DNA of 64,000 bases from a virus. Made by a program: the position numbers and the translations under genes. Each line of letters opens with the position of its first letter. The first letter of the stretch is position 1. Below, in pieces: positions 1-6,505 of the stretch. The notes beneath the pieces were generated by a model. That model ran no database searches. It saw only the letters and a list, made by a program, of their open reading frames with translations, and was not told the DNA's origin. The stretch covers positions 316,344 through 380,343 of IMG/VR virus record IMGVR_UViG_3300030102_006934, one strand, 5' to 3'.

Positions 1-339
1 TGGGCTTTTAATTTAAAAAGGAGAAGTAAAGAAATAAAAGAAAAATGGGCTCAAATACCAAAAGACACACAACTACTAATCACACACGGACCACCTTTTG
101 GACGTTTAGATTGGGTCACTAAAAGTTATGAAAACGTTGGTTCTTTAGAATTAGCTAGAAGAATAGAAATAATCAAACCAAAGATACACGTTTTTGGCCA
201 TGTACATGAAGGTTATGGGTATACTCATGATGGTTATACACATTATATAAACGCTTCTATGGTCAGCCATCAAGACATGAACAACAATCCCATAAATATT
301 ATTTGGGATGTAGATAAAAATGAGGTAAAATTTTTGTAA
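1..339 (+). CDS. Metallophosphoesterase, MPPED/UPF0046-like (C-terminal part)
   Basis: The gene enters from the left edge, so only the last 112 codons are visible. The visible part contains LITHGPPFGRLD and HVFGHVHEGYG, the two C-terminal metal-binding motifs (GHxH type) of calcineurin-like phosphoesterases, and the spacing resembles the MPPED1/MPPED2 subgroup. Such enzymes hydrolyse phosphodiesters or phosphomonoesters with a di-metal centre. The substrate cannot be told. A host-type promoter for the next gene begins within its last codons. Confidence 0.8.
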   Translation, partial: WAFNLKRRSKEIKEKWAQIPKDTQLLITHGPPFGRLDWVTKSYENVGSLELARRIEIIKPKIHVFGHVHEGYGYTHDGYTHYINASMVSHQDMNNNPINIIWDVDKNEVKFL

Positions 340-362
340 TAAATAAAAATTTGTTATATTTG
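333..362 (+). promoter_or_regulatory. Host-type promoter (TTTG-N18-TATATTTG)
   Basis: TTTG at 333-336 and TATATTTG at 355-362 match the Bacteroidota housekeeping promoter (-33 TTTG, -7 TAnnTTTG), with a spacer of 18. The ATG of the next gene starts only 4 bases downstream, so the transcript would be nearly leaderless. Confidence 0.55.
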
Positions 363-366
363 AAAT

Positions 367-738
367 ATGAAAAAAATAATAATCTTAATCGTTATAATTT
401 TAAATAGCGTGTTAGTATTATCACAAACCAACACTAACTATTTAATAGAGAATTATACAACTAGTAAAGGACAAACTGTGAAGACCAAGAATTATACCCA
501 ACAGTATAATTTTTATATTGAAAAGTCTGAAAGACAGAGAAATATAGCAACAATAGTTGGTTTAGTTGGTGGTTTAGTTGGTGTGGTTGGGTATAACTAC
601 TTACCACGTAACACACAAGGAAATTATTATTTAATAATAACTTCGATGGCAACCTCATGTATCTCAACAACTTTTTACATAAGGTCATCGGTTAATAGAA
701 GAAAAGCGTATAAACTTAAAAAAAATACTTATTTATGA
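367..738 (+). CDS. Small membrane protein with signal peptide
   Basis: 123 residues, family not recognised. Residues 1-20 form a typical signal peptide (hydrophobic core IIILIVIILNSVLVL, then SQ). Two further hydrophobic stretches lie near residues 62-79 and 87-104, so it is probably an inner-membrane protein with two helices and a basic C-terminus. It overlaps the next gene by 4 bases (ATGA), so the two are translationally coupled. Confidence 0.7.
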   Translation: MKKIIILIVIILNSVLVLSQTNTNYLIENYTTSKGQTVKTKNYTQQYNFYIEKSERQRNIATIVGLVGGLVGVVGYNYLPRNTQGNYYLIITSMATSCISTTFYIRSSVNRRKAYKLKKNTYL

Positions 739-1010
739 TTAACACACTAACATACAGTTTTATGGCATTAGTTTTTTTAATTTTTATTACAGTACTAGTA
801 ATAAAAATTTATAAAATGTACCCCCAATTTGGTATTGCTCTGATGTGGGGTAGTTTGTTTACCAAGATGTTATTTATTATAACCTATACATTGGTAGTAA
901 AAGATTTGATTGATAATCATATAATATATGCCACCTTTATTCTAATGGCTGTCATATATAGTATGGTACACACACTTATATCACTTAAAAACATTTTTAA
1001 AAAAGTATAA
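735..1010 (+). CDS. Small membrane protein, three helices
   Basis: 91 residues, family not recognised. Hydrophobic segments near residues 7-25, 35-55 and 62-82 predict three transmembrane helices. It is coupled by overlap to the genes on both sides (ATGA at 735 and a shared base at 1010), which suggests one transcript with the HD hydrolase that follows. Confidence 0.7.
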   Translation: MINTLTYSFMALVFLIFITVLVIKIYKMYPQFGIALMWGSLFTKMLFIITYTLVVKDLIDNHIIYATFILMAVIYSMVHTLISLKNIFKKV

Positions 1011-1546
1011 TGAAAAAAGATAGGTTTTTATCGGTTAAAAAATTAGCAACAAAACTACATGGAGAACAAAAAAGAAAATACTCTGGTGAACCATATGTTA
1101 CACACACTATTAGGGTTGCTAAAATTGTTGAGGACCATGGTGGTGATGATAATATGATCTATGCTGCATTACTCCATGATGTTCTAGAGGATACAGAAAC
1201 CACTGAATTGGAATTGTTCTCTATGTTGTCTACTATTATAGGTAATACTGACTCTATAGATACTCTTCGTTTAGTTAAGGAACTAACAGATGTTTTTACA
1301 ACAGAAGAATACCCCAAAATAAATAGAAGTGGAAGAAAAGAAATGGAATCTTTTAGACTGGGTAAGGTTTCACCTAGGTCACAAACAATTAAATACGCGG
1401 ACCTATTAGACAATAGTGCTGATATTTTAAGAAATGATCCTAAGTTCGCTAAATTATACCTAAAAGAAAAAGAGATGATTTTAAATCAAATGGACCAAGG
1501 TAACCAAACACTTTATAAAAAATGTTTAAATGTCTTGAACCTTTGA
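1010..1546 (+). CDS. HD-domain (p)ppGpp hydrolase-like protein (MESH1/SpoT type)
   Basis: 178 residues. The order YSGEPYVTHTIRVAKIV (about 24-40) followed by ALLHDVLEDT (53-62) is the RelA/SpoT HD signature: metal ligands H32, H56, D57 and the E60-D61 pair of the hydrolase pocket. The length fits a stand-alone hydrolase of the MESH1 kind, without a synthetase domain. By family it would remove the 3'-diphosphate of (p)ppGpp, and in a phage could dampen the host stringent response. Activity on ppGpp is inferred, not shown. Confidence 0.8.
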   Translation: MKKDRFLSVKKLATKLHGEQKRKYSGEPYVTHTIRVAKIVEDHGGDDNMIYAALLHDVLEDTETTELELFSMLSTIIGNTDSIDTLRLVKELTDVFTTEEYPKINRSGRKEMESFRLGKVSPRSQTIKYADLLDNSADILRNDPKFAKLYLKEKEMILNQMDQGNQTLYKKCLNVLNL

Positions 1547-1568
1547 TTTATTAATACTATATTTAAAT

Positions 1569-1638
1569 AAAGATAAGGGGTTACACAATAACGTTTGGAA
1601 CTCTGTAACCTTAAAAAAGAACCTTATCTTTTTTTTAT
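1569..1638 (+). ncRNA. Nested hairpin ending in poly-T: terminator or small RNA
   Basis: An outer perfect 10-bp stem (AAAGATAAGG at 1569-1578 with CCTTATCTTT at 1622-1631) encloses a second stem (GGTTACA/TGTAACC). A T run follows directly. The T run makes it a plausible terminator for the HD operon, but the inner stem is more than a terminator needs, so a small structured RNA is also possible. Confidence 0.55.
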
Positions 1639-1641
1639 TTT

Positions 1642-1713
1642 GGCCCCTTCGTCTAGTGGTTAGGACGCTAGGTTTTCATCCTAGAAACAGGAGTTCGATT
1701 CTCCTAGGGGCTA
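1642..1713 (+). tRNA. tRNA-Glu (TTC)
   Basis: Cloverleaf with acceptor GGCCCCT/AGGGGCT (terminal G-U), anticodon arm CTAGG-TTTTCAT-CCTAG and T loop TTCGATT. Anticodon TTC. CCA is not encoded; the bases after A73 are CTG. Confidence 0.93.
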
Positions 1714-1790
1714 CTGAGTAGGTTTTCGGTGTAAAACTCTTCGGAGTACCTAATCAAAATCCAGCCATTGTTCAGAATGGGAGATTATGA
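1714..1790 (+). other. Hairpins between tRNA genes
   Basis: The spacer holds a perfect UUCG-tetraloop hairpin (ACTC-TTCG-GAGT) flanked by AGGT/ACCT, and then CCATT...AATGG around a short loop. These may be processing signals in a tRNA precursor or a small RNA. No known family recognised. Confidence 0.4.
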
Positions 1791-1804
1791 ATAAAAACCG
1801 AAAC

Positions 1805-1878
1805 GGTCTGGTAGTTCAGTTGGTTAGAATACCTGCCTGTCACGCAGGGGGTCGCGAGTTCGAGTCTCGTCCAGACCG
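1805..1878 (+). tRNA. tRNA-Asp (GTC)
   Basis: Acceptor GGTCTGG/CCAGACC, anticodon arm CCTGC-CTGTCAC-GCAGG, T arm with TTCGAGT, discriminator G. CCA is not encoded. Confidence 0.95.
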
Positions 1879-1888
1879 CAAATATTTA

Positions 1889-1973
1889 GGAAGATTGGCA
1901 GAGTGGTCGAATGCACTGGTCTTGAAAACCAGCATACCGAGAGGTATCGAAGGTTCGAATCCTTCATCTTCCG
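1889..1973 (+). tRNA. tRNA-Ser (TGA)
   Basis: Class II tRNA with acceptor GGAAGAT/ATCTTCC, anticodon arm CTGGT-CTTGAAA-ACCAG and a long variable arm (ATACCGAGAGGTAT). Discriminator G. CCA is not encoded. Confidence 0.95.
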
Positions 1974-1979
1974 CAAAAT

Positions 1980-2006
1980 AAACCCAAATACTCTTTGGGT
2001 TTTTTT
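1980..2006 (+). terminator. Terminator after the first tRNA cluster
   Basis: AAACCCAAA, a 5-base loop and TTTGGGTTT, then a T run. It ends the tRNA-Glu/Asp/Ser transcript. The next coding start lies just beyond it. Confidence 0.8.
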
Positions 2007-2030
2007 GTTAACCCAAACTATTTATTGTTG

Positions 2031-2789
2031 ATGAAACTTTTTGAAGTGTACGAAGATATAGTTATTGAAAACTCTTGGGGTAAACTAGAGGAAATACTAC
2101 AATCAGGTTTATTTCAAGAAGAAGGTGACTCTAAATTAAATGAATTACTAGAGAAGTCACAATTGTTAATTTTTAAAGCCTTTGACATAAACCCCAAAGA
2201 GGGTGGTAAATATTTTGTTTCTGGTTCCGCTAGACTATTTAAAAATCCTAGATTATTGAATGTGTTAAACAAACACGATAAATCTTTTGAGTTAGTATTA
2301 GGTGATTTAGATGTGGTAATACCTAATCAAGAAAACTGGGAAACATTATACAAAAACTATACAAATACAAATTCTGAATTTATAAAAGAGTTGTCACAAA
2401 AAATAAGTAAATCACCAGAAGATATTAAAAATAAGTTTTTAGAACAAAAGGGTAATTTTACAAAAGGTATTTATAGACCTGGTGTTGGCGGTATGGAACT
2501 TGTTGATGACGATATGGAAGCTTTTAAAGTTTGGGACCCTAGTAAAGCTAAAGACGCAAAAGACATGTCTGTTAGGAGCCAAAGTGACATTCTAAAAGAC
2601 AGTGTTAATATAGGTGGTTATTTTTTTATGAATATAAAAGATGTATTTGATTATAAATCAAAATTGAGTAGGGAAAAAGAAAAAAACATTGTGGCTTTCT
2701 TAAAAGATTATTTAACAGGAGAAGAGTCCCCACAAAGAGCCGAAGAACTTTTCAATAAAATAGGTGAAGAACTTGGAAAGGATAAATAA
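2031..2789 (+). CDS. Nucleotidyltransferase-fold-like protein
   Basis: 252 residues from the ATG at 2031. An in-frame earlier start at 1995 would lie inside the terminator hairpin, while 2031 sits just after a late-type TATTTATTG motif. GKYFVSGSARLF followed about 30 residues later by LVLGDLDVVIP resembles the GSxRL...DxD core of the polymerase-beta nucleotidyltransferase superfamily, but the rest is not recognised. The N-terminus (KLFEVYEDIVIENS) weakly resembles the tag seen on many proteins here. Substrate unknown. Confidence 0.5.
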   Translation: MKLFEVYEDIVIENSWGKLEEILQSGLFQEEGDSKLNELLEKSQLLIFKAFDINPKEGGKYFVSGSARLFKNPRLLNVLNKHDKSFELVLGDLDVVIPNQENWETLYKNYTNTNSEFIKELSQKISKSPEDIKNKFLEQKGNFTKGIYRPGVGGMELVDDDMEAFKVWDPSKAKDAKDMSVRSQSDILKDSVNIGGYFFMNIKDVFDYKSKLSREKEKNIVAFLKDYLTGEESPQRAEELFNKIGEELGKDK

Positions 2790-2807
2790 TTTAACTATCT
2801 TTACACA

Positions 2808-3095
2808 ATGAAAGGTAAAGAATACTTTAATAGGTTCACGGAAGATGAAAAAGTGGTTTGGTTAAAAAATTTCCACAAGTTTGGTTTTAATGATTTTAAG
2901 TCTTCAGAACAAGTAATGAAAACTGAATTTAAAAACTACTTTCAGTTTTTTTTCGGTATATTCCCAATAGAAAAAACTGAAGAAGGTTATAGTTATTGGT
3001 CAAACCTTTTCCACAAATATAGAGAATACGATAAGTTAACTATTAAAATTGGTCATAATTTTAAGAGTTATGTAACTGAACCAAAAATTTTTTAG
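2808..3095 (+). CDS. Hypothetical protein, 95 aa
   Basis: Family not recognised. A soluble, aromatic-rich, charged protein (many F, Y, W, K) with no signal or membrane segment. It follows the nucleotidyltransferase-like gene after 18 bases and is the last gene before the main RNA cluster. Confidence 0.6.
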   Translation: MKGKEYFNRFTEDEKVVWLKNFHKFGFNDFKSSEQVMKTEFKNYFQFFFGIFPIEKTEEGYSYWSNLFHKYREYDKLTIKIGHNFKSYVTEPKIF

Positions 3096-3102
3096 AAATA
3101 GG

Positions 3103-3133
3103 TTGTTATATTAAAAAGTTTTATTTATATTTG
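3103..3133 (+). promoter_or_regulatory. Promoter of the interrupted tRNA-like RNA
   Basis: TTG (3103-3105), 20 bases, TATATTTG (3126-3133). The following leader (to 3153) is almost identical to the leader between the TATATTTG box and the tmRNA 5' end at 11569-11595: both read TATATTTGTRTYAGTT, one variable base, then TTTGAAA and TATG. This supports a dedicated RNA-gene promoter used at both loci. Confidence 0.65.
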
Positions 3134-3153
3134 TATCAGTTCTTTGAAAATAT

Positions 3154-3409
3154 GACCGTGTGGCGGAATTGGTAGACGCTTACAAGAAAAACTAAAACTA
3201 TGGTAAAACTTGGTTTATATGTTTCCCTCTCACCCTTGTGTTGGTGAAAAAACATATAAGTATAATATAATATAATAATAACAACTAAAAGATTACTAAC
3301 GCGTTAGTTGAAACAAATTATAATATGATAAATAATAAAGAAAAATCCAGTTGTTTTAGTTTGATTGTATGAACGAAAGTTCGTGAAGGTTCGAATCCTT
3401 CCATGGTCA
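3154..3409 (+). ncRNA. tRNA-Leu-like gene with a 179-nt insert in the anticodon arm
   Basis: 5' part: acceptor GACCGTG and a Leu-type D arm (TGGCGGAATTGGTAGACGC). 3' part: class II variable arm GAAC-GAAA-GTTC, T arm GAAGG-TTCGAAT-CCTTC, acceptor CATGGTC and A73. The seven acceptor pairs form (one G-U). TACAA (3181-3185) pairs with TTGTA (3365-3369) as an anticodon stem, but the loop is replaced by 179 nt. The insert continues the helix (AAACTAAAAC with GTTTTAGTTT) and holds a 10-bp stem TTATATGTTT/AAACATATAA and CAACTAA/TTAGTTG. No group I core was recognised, and no simple cut leaves a 7-nt loop with U33. CCA is not encoded. Confidence 0.7.
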
Positions 3410-3414
3410 CAATA

Positions 3415-3499
3415 GGGTGGTAGATAAAATAGTAAAAAATCAATAATGCACCGAAAGGGGGAAATTCAATTTAGCATAAAAATCAATTACAACCACCCA
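3415..3499 (+). ncRNA. tRNA-sized element with acceptor-like stem
   Basis: GGGTGGT (3415-3421) pairs perfectly with ACCACCC (3492-3498) followed by A: 7 bp plus one base, the geometry of a tRNA acceptor, spanning 85 nt between two tRNAs. I could not form a T arm or anticodon arm inside. It could be a decayed tRNA or another small RNA. Confidence 0.35.
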
Positions 3500-3507
3500 C
3501 AGTTTTA

Positions 3508-3581
3508 GGACTTTTAGCTCAGTTGGTTAGAGCACTTGACTCATAATCAAGGGGTCGTAGGTTCGAGCCCTACATGGTCCA
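3508..3581 (+). tRNA. tRNA-Met (CAT)
   Basis: Anticodon arm CTTGA-CTCATAA-TCAAG, T arm GTAGG-TTCGAGC-CCTAC, acceptor GGACTTT/ATGGTCC with one T-T mismatch and one G-U. Elongator Met or lysidine-modified Ile cannot be separated by eye. CCA is not encoded. Confidence 0.9.
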
Positions 3582-3590
3582 CGTTAATTA

Positions 3591-3674
3591 GCTCGGGTGG
3601 CGGAATAGGTAGACGCGTCAGACTTAAAATCTGATTCCCAGTTGGGAGTGAGGGTTCGATTCCCTCTCCGAGTA
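3591..3674 (+). tRNA. tRNA-Leu (TAA)
   Basis: Intact class II tRNA: acceptor GCTCGGG/TCCGAGT, Leu-type D arm (GGTGGCGGAATAGGTAGACG), anticodon arm TCAGA-CTTAAAA-TCTGA, long variable arm. It gives an internal comparison for the interrupted Leu-like gene at 3154. CCA is not encoded. Confidence 0.95.
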
Positions 3675-3890
3675 CTAGAGAGAGTGATGGGTACTCTCGG
3701 TGTTAGTAGAGGTCACGAAACTCTACCCCAAAAGCCTACGCGCGGGAAGAGCGAGGTATGTGGATACACGGATGGGTCATCCCCCTACCCCCACATCAAG
3801 GATTGACTTTTTTATGTGGTAAGACACTAATGAGTATTTTGAATAGGAAAAGAACGTTAAAATCTAGTACACTAAACCCTAGTGTACGCA
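3675..3890 (+). ncRNA. Candidate structured non-coding RNA in the tRNA cluster
   Basis: About 215 nt without a gene, much richer in G and C than its surroundings. Clear helices: GAGAGT/ACTCTC (3680-3698), GTAGAG/CTCTAC (3706-3726), ATGTGG/CCACAT (3758-3796) enclosing GGATG-GGT-CATCC, and GTACACTA-AACCC-TAGTGTAC (3867-3887). Large structured RNAs such as GOLLD and ROOL are known to sit in phage tRNA clusters, but this is shorter and I recognise neither. Confidence 0.5.
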
Positions 3891-3893
3891 TTT

Positions 3894-3967
3894 GGATGGG
3901 TAGCTCAGCTGGATAGAGCATCTGCCTTCTAAGCAGACGGTCGCAGGTTCGAATCCTGCCCCGTTCA
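3894..3967 (+). tRNA. tRNA-Arg (TCT)
   Basis: Acceptor GGATGGG/CCCGTTC (two G-U pairs), anticodon arm TCTGC-CTTCTAA-GCAGA, T loop TTCGAAT. It reads AGA, a frequent Arg codon in this AT-rich sequence. CCA is not encoded. Confidence 0.93.
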
Positions 3968-3972
3968 CTATT

Positions 3973-4000
3973 AAAACCTCGACATTAGTTGGGGTTTTTT
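3973..4000 (+). terminator. Terminator after the tRNA/ncRNA cluster
   Basis: AAAACCTCGAC pairs with GTTGGGGTTTT across an ATTA loop (two G-U pairs), then T residues. It separates the RNA cluster from the CCA-adding enzyme gene. Confidence 0.75.
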
Positions 4001-4001
4001 A

Positions 4002-4031
4002 TTGCCAATTAAAATAGGTTACCTACCTTTG
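4002..4031 (+). promoter_or_regulatory. Host-type promoter of the CCA enzyme
   Basis: TTG (4002-4004), 19 bases, TACCTTTG (4024-4031): an exact TAnnTTTG -7 box. The ATG at 4049 follows after 17 bases. Confidence 0.65.
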
Positions 4032-4048
4032 TTCTAAACAAATAAGTT

Positions 4049-4789
4049 ATGTTAAATATATTTGAGGTTGGTGGATGTGTTAGAGATGAAATTCTAGGTG
4101 TAAGTACCAACGACATCGATTTTACTTTTGTTATAGAAGATACCAACCAAACAGTGGATGAGGGTTGGGATCAAATGTTATCTCACCTAAAAGAGGCTGG
4201 GTTTAAAATATTTTTAGAAACAAAAGAATGTTTTACTGTTAGAGCTAAATTCCCCAAAAACCATATTAATGAAGGATTAGTGGCTGACTTTGTTATGGCT
4301 AGGAAAGAAGTTGGTTACATTGATGGTACTAGGAAACCTATTTTAGAACTAGGTACACTGTTAGATGACTTAGTTAGAAGAGATTTTACAATCAATGCTT
4401 TAGCAAAAGATATGGACGGTAATATTATAGACCCCTTCGGTGGTGTAAAACATCTTAAAGAAGGTATCCTAATAACACCTCTAGATTCAAGAAAAACCAT
4501 GATGGACGACCCACTTAGAATATTAAGAGCTTTAAGATTTTCTATCACAAAAGGTTTTGAGGTATCTGAAGACATTATGGAAGCTATGAAGCAACCAAAC
4601 ATTTTAGAGAAATTAAAAACAACAGTTAGCCAAGAAAGAATTAGAGAAGAGTTGACTAAGATGATGAAATTCGATACAATTAAAACAATGAAACTACTAG
4701 TTAATATTGATAACGAGTTTATTCATGGGTTTTTAAATATCATTTTTGAAAAAGACATGTGGTTAAACCCAACTACCAAAAACAAGTAA
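4049..4789 (+). CDS. cca: CCA tRNA nucleotidyltransferase (class II head/neck)
   Basis: 246 residues. VGGCVRDEILG (7-17) and NDIDF (21-25) form the class II motif A with metal-binding DxD. RRDFTINALA (about 112-121) and DDPLRILRALRF are further family motifs. The family adds CCA to tRNA 3' ends from CTP and ATP. The C-terminal body and tail are mostly missing compared with bacterial enzymes of 380-450 residues, so it is a compact form. The nine regular tRNAs here lack encoded CCA, which gives the enzyme an obvious job. A poly(A) polymerase role is less likely. Confidence 0.88.
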   Translation: MLNIFEVGGCVRDEILGVSTNDIDFTFVIEDTNQTVDEGWDQMLSHLKEAGFKIFLETKECFTVRAKFPKNHINEGLVADFVMARKEVGYIDGTRKPILELGTLLDDLVRRDFTINALAKDMDGNIIDPFGGVKHLKEGILITPLDSRKTMMDDPLRILRALRFSITKGFEVSEDIMEAMKQPNILEKLKTTVSQERIREELTKMMKFDTIKTMKLLVNIDNEFIHGFLNIIFEKDMWLNPTTKNK

Positions 4790-4806
4790 ATTAAAAAACA
4801 AAAAAA

Positions 4807-5061
4807 ATGAATTTATTAAATAATATCGTAGATTATTACGAAGAAGAGGAAATATTAAAGGCAGATGGTTTCGATGAGGCGGTTATTGGTATAGAAGAAG
4901 GTACCATGAGATTGATTTATTCAGTTACTAAGTGTATTGAAATACTAATGACTGAAGATGATATGTCTATGGAAGATGCTATGGAACATTTTAGATATAA
5001 TGTTAGTGGTGCTTATGTTGGTAAAAAAACACCTATATGGTCAGAGGATATGTTTTATTAA
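4807..5061 (+). CDS. Hypothetical acidic protein, 84 aa
   Basis: Family not recognised. Strongly acidic and helical looking (NNIVDYYEEEEIL, then DDMSMEDAMEHF). It follows the CCA enzyme after 17 bases and probably shares its transcript. No signal peptide or membrane segment. Confidence 0.65.
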   Translation: MNLLNNIVDYYEEEEILKADGFDEAVIGIEEGTMRLIYSVTKCIEILMTEDDMSMEDAMEHFRYNVSGAYVGKKTPIWSEDMFY

Positions 5062-5198
5062 CATATTTATATAGTAGTAAAATAACTTTTACATAATTTG
5101 TTTTTTTATATAGAAATAATGTACAATATTTTTGAACCAGAGAACATTCATGACGAGGATGACGAGTTAGATATTTTCTAGTATATTTATTAGAAAAT

Positions 5199-5272
5199 GG
5201 GGGATTAGCTCAGCTGGCTAGAGCACCTGCCTTGCACGCAGGGGGTCATCGGTTCGACTCCGATATCCTCCA
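5199..5272 (+). tRNA. tRNA-Ala (TGC)
   Basis: Acceptor GGGGGAT/ATCCTCC, D arm AGCTCAGCTGGCTAGAGC, anticodon arm CCTGC-CTTGCAC-GCAGG, T loop TTCGACT. It stands alone, away from the other tRNAs. CCA is not encoded. Confidence 0.95.
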
Positions 5273-5321
5273 CAATAAAATTGTTTTTACTCACCACTAT
5301 CACTTATTAACTATCTTACTA

Positions 5322-5330
5322 TATTTATAT
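5322..5330 (+). promoter_or_regulatory. Late-type motif TATTTATAT
   Basis: Sits 5 bases before the ATG at 5336. It belongs to the TATTTATTA/TATTTATAT series found just upstream of many starts in this window. Confidence 0.4.
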
Positions 5331-5335
5331 TCGAT

Positions 5336-5788
5336 ATGTTAGATGAATTTATATTGAATACTAAAGAGGCGAGATTAATACAAATCGATTATAAATTGAT
5401 TACTGGCGATTTAAATGAGGAGTTACTATCCAAAATGTCACCTCAAGAACAAATTAACACATATAACTTAGCTTTACTACTACCTAGTAGAAGTTGTGAA
5501 GAAGACGATGAACTTTATTGGGATCAAATACTAGTTGATGAATTTATATTATCTTATTTAGAACAAATACTAAATAAAAGAAAAATAAAATATTTTTTAA
5601 CTGACATAACAAAAGATTATTATAAAAAATCTAGTTACCTTGACCTTGATTTTATAAAAGATATCGATGGGTTTATGGATACCTTATTAACTATTGATGA
5701 TGTTTTGGATAGGATAAATGATGTTGGTTTGGATAAGATAAATTTATTGGAGTTATCTTTTTTAGAAAGGAATTCTAGTAAGTTTTAG
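5336..5788 (+). CDS. Hypothetical protein, 150 aa
   Basis: Family not recognised. Leucine-rich and acidic, probably all-helical, with no signal peptide. It sits alone between tRNA-Ala and the HNH gene and has its own late-type motif upstream. Confidence 0.6.
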   Translation: MLDEFILNTKEARLIQIDYKLITGDLNEELLSKMSPQEQINTYNLALLLPSRSCEEDDELYWDQILVDEFILSYLEQILNKRKIKYFLTDITKDYYKKSSYLDLDFIKDIDGFMDTLLTIDDVLDRINDVGLDKINLLELSFLERNSSKF

Positions 5789-5800
5789 TTTAAACGTTAA

Positions 5801-5809
5801 TATTTATAA
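5801..5809 (+). promoter_or_regulatory. Late-type motif TATTTATAA
   Basis: Lies 11 bases before the HNH start at 5821. Wider spacing than the best examples, so less certain. Confidence 0.35.
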
Positions 5810-5820
5810 TAAAAGGTCGT

Positions 5821-6330
5821 ATGAAGGTCTTAGTATTGAATATGGATTACAGTCCTATAAACGTAACATCCCTACAGAGAGGTTTTAAGTTAGTATTTAA
5901 AGGAAAGGCAGAAATAGTAACACACGAAATAAAAAACCCAATCAAAACGGAAAGAAAAAAATACAGAAGACCAACGGTAATAAGACTTTTAAGATATATT
6001 TCAGTACCATTTAGAAAGGTTAAATTAAATAGACAAAATATTTTTAGGAGAGACGATTATAAGTGTGTGTACTGTTACTCCAAAGATAACCTCACCTTAG
6101 ACCATTTAATACCTAAATGTAAGGGTGGTCAAAATAGTTGGTCTAATTTAGTTACTTCTTGTGGTAGTTGTAATGTTAAAAAGGGTGATAAGGATGTTGA
6201 CTTATTCTTAGAAGAGAATAACATTGAAATGAGTCATCAACCATTTAAACCAACATACTTATATTTTGTAGAAAAAATAAATAATGTAAACCCAGATTGG
6301 AAACAGTTTGTGGGTATAGTAAAAAAATAA
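5821..6330 (+). CDS. HNH endonuclease
   Basis: 169 residues. The C-terminal half is a zinc-finger HNH domain: C82-x2-C85, then LTLDHLIPKCKGG (D94-H95), N109, and C114-x2-C117. The N-terminal part (VLVLNMDYSPINV) is typical of HNH proteins common in bacteria and phages. These nick or cut DNA, either as homing enzymes or in packaging. No intron or terminase gene is next to it, so its role is open. Confidence 0.85.
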   Translation: MKVLVLNMDYSPINVTSLQRGFKLVFKGKAEIVTHEIKNPIKTERKKYRRPTVIRLLRYISVPFRKVKLNRQNIFRRDDYKCVYCYSKDNLTLDHLIPKCKGGQNSWSNLVTSCGSCNVKKGDKDVDLFLEENNIEMSHQPFKPTYLYFVEKINNVNPDWKQFVGIVKK

Positions 6331-6331
6331 A

Positions 6332-6490
6332 ATGGATTTCGAGTTAGGTAAGGATTATTATTTAGAGAATGGTAAAATAGTTTTAACAGAAATATACCAT
6401 AAAAAAAGAGGTACTTGTTGTGGTTCTAATTGTAGACATTGTGCCTATGAGCCACCACATCAAAAAGGTAATAAAAAATTAAAAGAATAA
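6332..6490 (+). CDS. Small Cys-rich protein (DUF5522-like)
   Basis: 52 residues. The core CCGSNCRHCAYEPP resembles the small Cys-rich proteins annotated as DUF5522, common in Bacteroidota. The clustered cysteines suggest metal binding. It starts 1 base after the stop of the HNH gene, so the two are co-transcribed. Function unknown. Confidence 0.6.
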   Translation: MDFELGKDYYLENGKIVLTEIYHKKRGTCCGSNCRHCAYEPPHQKGNKKLKE

Positions 6491-6492
6491 TA

Positions 6493-6501
6493 TATTTATA
6501 A
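6493..6501 (+). promoter_or_regulatory. Late-type motif TATTTATAA
   Basis: Lies 4 bases before the GH16 start at 6506, close to the spacing of the clearest members of this series. Confidence 0.4.
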
Positions 6502-6505
6502 CTAT

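Noticed and set aside
1787-1981. Open frame across tRNA-Asp and tRNA-Ser
   Set aside because: It is made entirely of two clear tRNA genes read through; no leader and no plausible protein character.
3186-3364. Group I intron in tRNA-Leu
   Set aside because: No P/Q/R/S core segments such as the AGACTA...TAGTC pairing were found, and the exon ends do not rebuild a proper anticodon loop. Kept as an unexplained insert.
5119-5181. 20-codon frame MYNIFEPENIHDEDDELDIF
   Set aside because: Very short, isolated, no overlap with neighbours and no supporting motif; could be real but not supportable.
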